From Kiritimatiellia bacterium (lineage in GTDB: Bacteria > Verrucomicrobiota > Kiritimatiellia > RFP12 > UBA1067), in NCBI GenBank assembly GCA_017430155.1, contig JAFRNO010000577.1, forward strand, positions 1 to 5,297: a stretch of DNA of 5,297 bases, given 5' to 3'. The notes beneath the pieces are model-generated. The model was not told where the DNA came from. It saw only the letters and a program-made list of their open reading frames with translations, and did not search any database. The position numbers and the translations under genes were made by a program. Shown here in pieces: positions 1 to 5,297 of this stretch (position 1 is the stretch's first letter; each line of letters begins with the position of its first letter).

Positions 1-1808
1 GCGTCCAGTCCCCTGTCCCGCGAAAGGAGTTCCTGCGCCTTCTTGCGCGCGGCCGGAGACCCCGAACGCCAGGCGTCGAGAATGGCTTTCTCCCGCCCCT
101 TCGCGTCAAGCGGCTTGACCACATGGCTCCAGAACACGTTGCCGGCGGTGCCCGCCTCTTCGTCCTTGATGGCACGGAACCAGGTCTTGATCTCCGCCTC
201 GATCGCGGGGGATGCCATCGCCCCGAACGCCTTCCAGGCGGCCTTGCGCGCCGCCGCGTCCGGCGACGCGATGAACGCCTTCCACTTCGGCAGGAACTTC
301 AGCTCCGCGCGCTTCCCGACAATGGTGAATAACCCCGAATCGTTCGCCGCGAGAGCGAAGATTCTCTCTCCCGCGCCGGGCAGACCCTCCAACGCACCTT
401 CCGCTGCCTTGCCCGCGGCTCCGCCGCGTTTGCGCGCTTCGTTCAGCACGTCCACGTCCGCGGCACACCCCAAACGCCCCAACGCGGCACACGCGGCTAC
501 GGCGACATCTTCATCGGAATCATTCACAAGCGCAGCCACGGTTTTCGCGAACTGCTTCGCGCCGTCTTGCGCAAGTCGGGCGAGAATCGCGCATTTGATC
601 TTGGGCGGACGGCCTTCCATCACTTTCACGAACGCCTCGGACGGAATCGCCAGCCCGCGTCCAAACGCAGCCTGGCGTACCTTCCCCGACGGATCGTCCA
701 ACACGTCCGCGAGAACCGACGCGTCGGCGGCGAGCAGGACGCGCGCCGCGTTCGCGCGAAGCATCTCCGTGAGGTCGCGCCGCGCGAAAATCTTCCGCGC
801 CGTCGCGGCGACTGACTTCGCACCCTTTTCCTCGGCTTCGCGCGCAAGCGCCGCCCCGAGCAGAAACTCCTGTTCCTGGCGCTTCCGCCAGTCCGAACCA
901 ACAACCGATCGATCCAAGACCACCGCCGCAAGTTCCGCCAACTTGGGAGGGTCGCGCTTTAGCGCGACCGCACGAGGCGCATCATCCGCCTTAAGCGATC
1001 CCATCGCGTAGGCGAGGCCTGCGAAGATATGCGCCCGCGTGTCCTCCGCGTCCCACGCGCGACGGTCGTGCGCGAACGAAGTGTAGAACACGCGCCCGTT
1101 GCCGTAACGGCGGATCCACGAAACGGCGAAATCCTTGTCCGCGCGCTTCTGCCCCTTCCGTTCGGCGGTGACGGGGTCGGAGAGGTCGAGCGAGATGAGG
1201 ACATGCAGCTTCGCGCGGTCGTAGAACGGCGAGGCCTGCTGGTATATCTCGTCGCCGCGCTTGAATTTGCCGTCGGCAAAACCCTTGAACGGCGCGGTGA
1301 TCGGGCTGTCGCGGTCCTCCACCTTGAACGCCCACGTTCCGCCCGATCCCCATGGGTGGCCGTCGAACCGGCCGCCCACGAGGTGGGCGCAGTCGGGCGC
1401 GTCGTAGAAGTTGTCCGCGCCCGCGTGGATCACGCAGAGGCCGCCGCCCCAGCGCACGTAGGAGCAGATCGAGGGGGCGACGGACGGATGGTCCTTCGTC
1501 TTCAGGTGCGTCGTGTTGTTCAGGACGAGCGCGGCGTACTTGACGAGATTGCCGATCTCGAGCGCGGCGTAGTCGTCGGAGAAGTCGACGGCGAACGCGC
1601 CCTTCTCCGCCTCCGCCGCCATCATCTCCTTGCACGCCGCGACGGACGCCTTGTGGTTGAAGCCCTCGATGCGGCTGAACACCAGCACTTTCTTCTTCTC
1701 GACTGCAACGGGCGAGACATCCGTTGCCCCAGTCGGGAGGGCCGCGCTTACTGCCGCCGCCAGCGCGAACGCGGTGGCGGACAGCACGGTTCTTCTGAGG
1801 AATCTCAT
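1..1808 (-). CDS. Exported ThuA-domain protein with HEAT-like repeats (3' end beyond window)
   Basis: Starts at the ATG at 1808 and stays open for 602 complete codons to the left edge, so the C-terminus is missing. Residues 1-22 look like a signal peptide: basic MRFLRR, then an alanine-rich hydrophobic stretch ending near AVSA. RRTVL loosely fits a twin-arginine motif, so Sec or Tat export are both possible. Residues 38-270 form a ThuA domain (glutamine-amidotransferase-like fold): VLVFSRIEGFNHK, GGGLCVIHAGADNF at 121-134, FDGHPW at 148-153, DEIY at 186-189 and YGNGRVFYTSFAH at 235-247. Residues from about 285 onward are alanine-rich helical repeats resembling HEAT repeats, for example DDPSGKVRQAAFGRGLA (371-387) and NDSDEDVAVAACAALGRLG (429-447). 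ThuA-HEAT combinations are common in PVC bacteria, often with more domains downstream. Biochemical function is unknown; a role in processing sugars or glycosides is inferred from context. It lies 20 bases after the isomerase-like gene, and only a weak purine-rich RBS (GAGAG) precedes it. Confidence 0.88.
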   Translation of the reverse strand, partial: MRFLRRTVLSATAFALAAAVSAALPTGATDVSPVAVEKKKVLVFSRIEGFNHKASVAACKEMMAAEAEKGAFAVDFSDDYAALEIGNLVKYAALVLNNTTHLKTKDHPSVAPSICSYVRWGGGLCVIHAGADNFYDAPDCAHLVGGRFDGHPWGSGGTWAFKVEDRDSPITAPFKGFADGKFKRGDEIYQQASPFYDRAKLHVLISLDLSDPVTAERKGQKRADKDFAVSWIRRYGNGRVFYTSFAHDRRAWDAEDTRAHIFAGLAYAMGSLKADDAPRAVALKRDPPKLAELAAVVLDRSVVGSDWRKRQEQEFLLGAALAREAEEKGAKSVAATARKIFARRDLTEMLRANAARVLLAADASVLADVLDDPSGKVRQAAFGRGLAIPSEAFVKVMEGRPPKIKCAILARLAQDGAKQFAKTVAALVNDSDEDVAVAACAALGRLGCAADVDVLNEARKRGGAAGKAAEGALEGLPGAGERIFALAANDSGLFTIVGKRAELKFLPKWKAFIASPDAAARKAAWKAFGAMASPAIEAEIKTWFRAIKDEEAGTAGNVFWSHVVKPLDAKGREKAILDAWRSGSPAARKKAQELLSRDRGLD

Positions 1809-1828
1809 TTGCGGGTCTCTCGGAAGAA

Positions 1829-2932
1829 TCAGACCTTGCACATCTGGCGGATGGCGGCGAGGTCAGCCTCGCCCTGCGTGAGCCCCTTCTTCGCGGGCTT
1901 GATGCGCGAGGCGAGCTCCACGCACACATCCACGGCCTCGGAGCTCTGGCGGATGAAGCGGCGCATACGGTCGATCGCGCCCTCCTTCGTCGTGGCGCCG
2001 TCGCAGCGGAGCATGTGGCAGTCGAACTCGATGATGCCCTTCCAGCCGCAGTCGGCGAGCGTGCGGAACATCCACACCGTCTCCTTCAGGCCCTCGGGGC
2101 CCACGAGCGGCGGGAAGTCGTCGTCGAACTGGCCCTTCATCTGCGAGCCGAAGTGCAGGAACTTCAGCTTCTTGCAGGCGATCAGGTAGGAGACCGTCAG
2201 CACCGAATTAATGAGGCACATGCCCTCGTGCTGGAGCAGCTCGGGGTTGACGCCCCAGAAGTCGGGCTTCTTCAGGCGCGTCATGATGAAGCCGACGGAA
2301 TGTCCGCTCGTCGGCAGGAACATGGCCCCGCGCGGCTCGTTCGGCTTCGGCTCCACGGTACCGCCAATGTAGTTCTTGAGGCCCTTCGCCGCGATGTAGT
2401 CCGTCACGTGGTTGAGGCCCTGCGCGAGCCAGTCGTAGCAGTGCTTGAAGTCGCACGCGGGATAGCTCTCGAACCCGTCGCGCGCCACCCAGTAGACGTA
2501 GTGCTTCGCGCCGAGGAACGTGCCGATGCGGAGCGTGCGCTCAACCTTCTTCGCCGCGAGCGCGCGGATCTTCGGGTCGGGATTGCAGAGACCGCCCTGT
2601 CTGAACATCGGATGACCGTGGAGCGAGCAGATCGAGGCGTTCACCTTCACGCCCGCCTTGCGGAGAATCTTGCGGATCGCGACGAGTTTCGCGTAGGCTG
2701 CGCTCTTCGGGTCGAGGTCGTCCTCGGGATGCTCCGGATCCCACGGCACGAGGTCGTCGTCGTGGTAGCTCGTCATCTCGATGAGCCCTTCCGTCTTGGC
2801 GTCCGCGATGATCTGCGCGACTTCAAGCGAGTCGAGCTTCGGCTGCACGGGCCCGCCGAACGGATCGGCGAGGGGGTTGCCGACGCACCAGAACGGCATC
2901 GAACGGGCGTTTACACACAGTTTGTCGTACAT
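1829..2932 (-). CDS. Xylose-isomerase-family TIM-barrel protein with altered metal site
   Basis: A 367-residue protein, close to the length of the small (class I, Streptomyces-type) xylose isomerases, with matching motifs in the same order. With the ATG at 2932 as residue 1: WCVGNPLADPFGG (15-27, like the family's FGLWTVGW...DPFG); YHDDDLVPW (56-64), holding the ring-opening His57 and its partner Asp; HPMFRQGG (107-114); VEPKPNEPRG (193-202), with metal ligand Glu194 and catalytic Lys196; GVNPE (227-231), with bridging Glu231; His235; FDDD (269-272); and FD (303-304). It probably has the ketol-isomerase fold and may act on an aldose or ketose. However, the family's HxDxN ligand position reads HFGSQ (260-264), and spacing near two other ligands differs, so xylose isomerase activity should not be assumed. 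The protein has 13 cysteines. No signal peptide is evident, so it is probably cytoplasmic. An in-frame ATG at 2938 would add two residues, but the RBS favours 2932. It may instead be an epimerase or lyase. Confidence 0.85.
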   Translation of the reverse strand: MYDKLCVNARSMPFWCVGNPLADPFGGPVQPKLDSLEVAQIIADAKTEGLIEMTSYHDDDLVPWDPEHPEDDLDPKSAAYAKLVAIRKILRKAGVKVNASICSLHGHPMFRQGGLCNPDPKIRALAAKKVERTLRIGTFLGAKHYVYWVARDGFESYPACDFKHCYDWLAQGLNHVTDYIAAKGLKNYIGGTVEPKPNEPRGAMFLPTSGHSVGFIMTRLKKPDFWGVNPELLQHEGMCLINSVLTVSYLIACKKLKFLHFGSQMKGQFDDDFPPLVGPEGLKETVWMFRTLADCGWKGIIEFDCHMLRCDGATTKEGAIDRMRRFIRQSSEAVDVCVELASRIKPAKKGLTQGEADLAAIRQMCKV

Positions 2933-2938
2933 GTTCAT

Positions 2939-2945
2939 TCCTTCT
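2939..2945 (-). promoter_or_regulatory. Ribosome binding site deciding the start of the isomerase-like gene
   Basis: The minus strand reads AGAAGGA, then ATGAAC, then ATG. The purine-rich Shine-Dalgarno sequence touches the first ATG (2938) with no spacer but lies six bases from the second ATG (2932). Normal spacing therefore supports 2932 as the true start. Confidence 0.6.
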
Positions 2946-3013
2946 TTGTTCGTGTTGCTAAGTTGTTTGCCGGCTGTTGACGGACGGCACTTCTCAAAAA
3001 CGCTGCAAGTTTA
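2946..3013 (-). other. Intergenic gap, the only sizeable one in the window
   Basis: This stretch between the uxuA stop and the RBS of the next gene is visibly richer in A and T than the genes around it. I see no convincing -35/-10 pair on the minus strand and no hairpin followed by a T-run. It could hold an internal promoter of a non-standard type or an mRNA processing site, but nothing in the sequence decides this. Confidence 0.4.
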
Positions 3014-4198
3014 TCATGTTTTCGCGCGCCCCGCAACCGCCAGACCATACTTAATTCCCGCCTCGAGGCCGCGCAGCTCGGACAGTCCGATCAGCCGCCC
3101 GCCGTACGAATAGCCGTAGTAGCACGTGCGGTCCTTGTCGATGTCAAGCATCCGCCCGTGGTCGGGACGCATCACGATTTCCTTTCCGCGGCGCCGCTCC
3201 TCCTTCAGGAGTTCAAGCATCAGCGCGGGCATGTTCGTATTCCCGAAGAGATGCGAGTCGCTTTCGCGGAACACCCCTGGCTCGGAATGGATCAGGTTGC
3301 GGAAATGGCAGAAGTGGATGCGGTCGTGGAACTCGCGGAAGATCTTCACGGCGTCATTCTTCAGGTTCGCGCCGAGCGATCCCGTGCAGAGCGTCACGCC
3401 CACATGCCGCGACGGACACGCCCGCACCATCGCGCGGATGTCCGCCGCCGAGGAAAGGATGCGCGGCAGTCCGAAGATCGGAAACGGCGGATCGTCCGGA
3501 TGAATCGCCATGTCGATGCCCGTCTCCTCCAAGACGGGCGTAATCTCGTTGAGGAAGTCGTAGAGGTGCTGCTTGAGCTGACGCCCGCCGAGGCCGGCGT
3601 AGGCGGCGAGCTCGCGGCGCAGGCCCTCGGGCGTGGCGTCGTCCGTCGTGCCGGGCAGGCCGAGCAGAAGCGCGTGTACGATGCGATTGCGGTCTTTCGC
3701 GGAAGCCTTCGCCCACGCCCTCTTCGCCCGCGCGCGGGTGGTGGCGTCGTAGTCCCTCTCCAGCCCTGGACGCTTCAGCACGAACATCTCAAACGCGCAG
3801 ACCTCGTACTGGTCGTAGGCAAGCGTGACGGAACCGTCCGGCAGGACCACGTGGAGGTCCGTCCGCGCCCAGTCGTGCACCGGCATGAAGTTGTAGCACA
3901 CCGTCTTCACGCCGTACTTCGCGAGACTGCGGAGGTTCCGCTTGTAGTTCTCGATGTAGCGGCGGAAGTCGCCCGTGCGTTTCTTGACGTCCTCGTGCAC
4001 AGGCACGGACTCCACCACGCTCCACGTCATGCCCGCCCGGCGCACAGCCTTGGCGCAAGCTTCGATCTCGCGGAGCGGCCACACGTCGCCGGGCTTGCGG
4101 TTGTAGAACGACGTCACCACGTCCGTCACGCCCGCCTGGCGGATTTCCCGGAGGGAAATCGCGTCAGACGGCCCGAACCATCTCCAGCCAGCCTTCAT
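3014..4198 (-). CDS. uxuA: Mannonate dehydratase UxuA
   Basis: Complete, 394 residues, the length of E. coli UxuA. The family enzyme (EC 4.2.1.8) is a metal-dependent cytoplasmic TIM barrel that dehydrates D-mannonate to 2-keto-3-deoxy-D-gluconate, in the hexuronate pathway after fructuronate reductase. Recognisable stretches: MKAGWRWFGPSDAISLREIRQ at the N-terminus (1-21), SVVESVPVHEDVK (60-72), YNFMPVHDWARTDL (102-115), AIHPDDPPFPIFGLPRI (231-247), GVTLCTGSLGA (267-277), IHFCHFRN (294-301), and MRPDHGR (343-349) followed by GYSYGGRLIGL (362-372). His233, Cys271, His298 and Asp346-His347 lie in these conserved blocks and are the likely metal or active-site residues. The ATG shares one base with the stop of the upstream gene (TGATG), which indicates translational coupling. 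A GAGGTGA element at 4209-4215, inside the upstream coding sequence, probably serves as its RBS. No frameshift or missing block is seen. The uronate isomerase and fructuronate reductase genes are not in the window. Confidence 0.96.
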   Translation of the reverse strand: MKAGWRWFGPSDAISLREIRQAGVTDVVTSFYNRKPGDVWPLREIEACAKAVRRAGMTWSVVESVPVHEDVKKRTGDFRRYIENYKRNLRSLAKYGVKTVCYNFMPVHDWARTDLHVVLPDGSVTLAYDQYEVCAFEMFVLKRPGLERDYDATTRARAKRAWAKASAKDRNRIVHALLLGLPGTTDDATPEGLRRELAAYAGLGGRQLKQHLYDFLNEITPVLEETGIDMAIHPDDPPFPIFGLPRILSSAADIRAMVRACPSRHVGVTLCTGSLGANLKNDAVKIFREFHDRIHFCHFRNLIHSEPGVFRESDSHLFGNTNMPALMLELLKEERRRGKEIVMRPDHGRMLDIDKDRTCYYGYSYGGRLIGLSELRGLEAGIKYGLAVAGRAKT

Positions 4199-5297
4199 CA
4201 GAACACCGTCACCTCGTAGTCGAGCGTGAACTTTTCGCCGGGGGCGAGCTCAAGCGGCTTGTCGTAGATCGGCACCGGGTTGACGTAGCGGTGGTCTGCC
4301 CACGTGTAGATTCGCTCCGTCTCGAGCGGCGCAAGCACCTTCATCTCTACGCCGTGCCCGGTTTTCGGATCAACGTAGCGGACTGCCGTCAGTTCCTTCG
4401 CGCCGCCCACGTTCTTCGTCTGGTCAGGTTCACCGCCTACGCCCGACATCTTGAACTCGCGCATGAACATCGCCATGCGAAGCGAGAAACCGCCGTAGCC
4501 GACCGGGCGGCGGCAGTCGAGCGTCACGTTGTCCCGCGCCGTAAAGACATGCGTGGAGCGGATCTTGTAGCAGCCCTTCGCGTCGGGTTCCGAGAACTTG
4601 ACCGTGCGCTCCTCCTCAAGCAGCACCTTTCCCGGCTCGGCGCGCGGACCGTACCACATCGAGAGCTTCACGTTGCACGCGCCGCCCTTCGGCGCGATCT
4701 TGAAGTCCTTCACCACCGTCATGCCGTCCGGGAAGAGGTTGCCGCCGGCCGGCTTGCGCGGCTCCCAGTAGTTGAGGCCGTTGACGTACTTCCAGCAGAA
4801 CCAGAGGCCGAGGTGCCACGGATGGTCCGCGGGGCGCGCGTCCGTGAAGCAGCGCCCGTCCGGCAGGCACAGCGGATGCACGAACGGCTTGTTCTCGCGG
4901 TTCGCGACATTGAACTTCCAGACCGTCTTGCCGTCCTTCACGCACTCGACGCCTTCGATGGTTTTGCGTACGGTCGCGCCGACGGGCATCGCGTCAACCT
5001 TGTCCGGTCTCCCGCCCATCGCCCACTTCGCCGCCTCGAGGAGGTGCAGCTGCCATTCCATCTTGCCCCAGTCCTTCTCGTTGTGCCCCAGCGCGGTATA
5101 GTAGATGCGGCCCTTGCCGTACGTCTTGCACCATTCGAGGACGTGTCCGCCGATCTTCGGGCAGCCCCACTTGTCGGTCTTGCGGCTCTCCTCCAGCACG
5201 TCGTTCCAGTCGAGGACGAGCAGCGGACGCACGTGCTCCTCGTCGGGATGGTTGAGGTATATCTCGTCGTCCGCCCACACATAGTCCTTCGGCAGAC
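4198..5297 (-). CDS. ThuA + DUF6807 ('PmoA') protein, 5' part beyond window
   Basis: Open from the right edge to a TGA at 4198-4200, giving 365 complete visible codons. The GTG at 5280 is internal, because in-frame codons LPKDY precede it without a stop; the real start lies outside. Visible residues 1-95 are the C-terminal part of a ThuA domain: DDEIY (9-13), VLDWNDV (27-33) and YGKGRIYYTALGHNEKDW (59-76), ending AAKWAMGG. Residues from about 108 to 365 match DUF6807, long labelled 'methane oxygenase PmoA' although it has no demonstrated link to methane oxidation. Its hallmark is HPLCLPDGRCFTDARPADHPWHLGLWF (140-166), with the D-H-P-x-H cluster at 157-161, then VNGLNYWEP (171-179). Both domains are common in sugar-utilisation loci of PVC bacteria and Bacteroidota. 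The reaction is unknown; the histidine cluster could bind a metal or substrate. Export cannot be judged because the N-terminus is missing. It overlaps uxuA by one base, so the two are very likely co-transcribed. Confidence 0.88.
   Translation of the reverse strand, partial: LPKDYVWADDEIYLNHPDEEHVRPLLVLDWNDVLEESRKTDKWGCPKIGGHVLEWCKTYGKGRIYYTALGHNEKDWGKMEWQLHLLEAAKWAMGGRPDKVDAMPVGATVRKTIEGVECVKDGKTVWKFNVANRENKPFVHPLCLPDGRCFTDARPADHPWHLGLWFCWKYVNGLNYWEPRKPAGGNLFPDGMTVVKDFKIAPKGGACNVKLSMWYGPRAEPGKVLLEEERTVKFSEPDAKGCYKIRSTHVFTARDNVTLDCRRPVGYGGFSLRMAMFMREFKMSGVGGEPDQTKNVGGAKELTAVRYVDPKTGHGVEMKVLAPLETERIYTWADHRYVNPVPIYDKPLELAPGEKFTLDYEVTVF
4209..4215 (-). promoter_or_regulatory. Probable ribosome binding site of uxuA
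   Basis: The minus strand reads GAGGTGA, a perfect match to part of the Shine-Dalgarno consensus, ten bases before the uxuA ATG and inside the last codons of the ThuA-DUF6807 gene. The spacing is slightly long. Together with the TGATG overlap it suggests both direct and coupled initiation. Confidence 0.5.

Noticed and set aside
991..1929. Minus-strand ORF of 312 codons
   Set aside because: It is in a different frame from the ThuA-HEAT gene and runs into the end of the isomerase-like gene. The product is low-complexity, Arg/Gly-rich, and lacks motifs.
1029..2189. Long plus-strand ORF of 386 codons, with similar long plus-strand ORFs at 43-1011, 2015-2980 and 3158-4219
   Set aside because: These lie antisense to genes with clear family motifs. 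Their translations are rich in Arg, Ala, Val and Glu with no recognisable domain, as expected opposite GC-rich coding DNA.
2968..2989. Possible hairpin (TGCCG ... CGGCA) in the gap after uxuA, considered as a terminator
   Set aside because: The stem has only five base pairs with a 12-base loop, and no T-run follows it on the minus strand.
2946..3020. Possible sigma-70-type promoter before the isomerase-like gene (TTGCAG or TTGAGA as -35)
   Set aside because: No acceptable -10 hexamer occurs at the right spacing from either candidate.
4938..5282. ATG at 5282 as the start of the right-hand gene
   Set aside because: That ATG is in another frame and gives a Ser/Arg/Thr-rich product. The real frame carries the ThuA and DUF6807 motifs and continues past the window edge.
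4198..5297. Methane monooxygenase subunit suggested by the family name 'PmoA'
   Set aside because: The sequence is a soluble protein without membrane segments and matches DUF6807, not the membrane-bound particulate methane monooxygenase subunit.

Overview
This GC-rich window carries four genes, all on the minus strand and packed like one operon that is read from right to left. Both outer genes run off the window edges. The protein families (two multidomain ThuA proteins, one joined to a DUF6807/'PmoA' domain and one to HEAT-like repeats, plus a xylose-isomerase-like TIM barrel and a mannonate dehydratase) suggest a polysaccharide-degrading bacterium of the PVC group (Lentisphaerota, Kiritimatiellota, Verrucomicrobiota or Planctomycetota). 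This placement is inferred from gene content; there is no rRNA or other marker gene to confirm it.

Layout in transcription order: (1) 5297-4198, the 3' part of a ThuA + DUF6807 protein whose beginning lies outside the window. (2) 4198-3014, uxuA, a full-length 394-residue mannonate dehydratase; its ATG overlaps the previous stop codon by one base (TGATG). (3) After the only sizeable gap (about 80 bases), 2932-1829, a xylose-isomerase-family TIM-barrel protein with its own good ribosome binding site. (4) After 20 bases, 1808-1, an exported ThuA + HEAT-like repeat protein that is open to the left edge. The last gene never reaches a stop codon in the window, so a scan for complete start-to-stop ORFs misses it. 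The frame was read by hand through all 602 complete codons.

How they may work together: UxuA is the one step whose chemistry is well established (D-mannonate to 2-keto-3-deoxy-D-gluconate, in hexuronate catabolism). The isomerase-like protein and the two ThuA proteins are typical of sugar and glycoside catabolic loci in these phyla, but their substrates are unknown. The simplest reading is a catabolic cluster for a uronate-containing or otherwise modified glycan, with the ThuA-HEAT protein acting outside the cytoplasm. The partner enzymes expected for uronate use (uronate isomerase, fructuronate reductase, KDG kinase and aldolase), transporters and regulators are not in the window.

Points most worth a second look: the isomerase-like protein keeps much of the xylose isomerase active site but appears to have lost one metal-binding aspartate and to have changed spacing around two others; two ThuA domains with different partner domains bracket the two sugar enzymes; and the ThuA-HEAT gene shows a sharp internal change in third-position base use at its domain boundary. 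No RNA genes, mobile elements, CRISPR arrays or convincing terminators were found.
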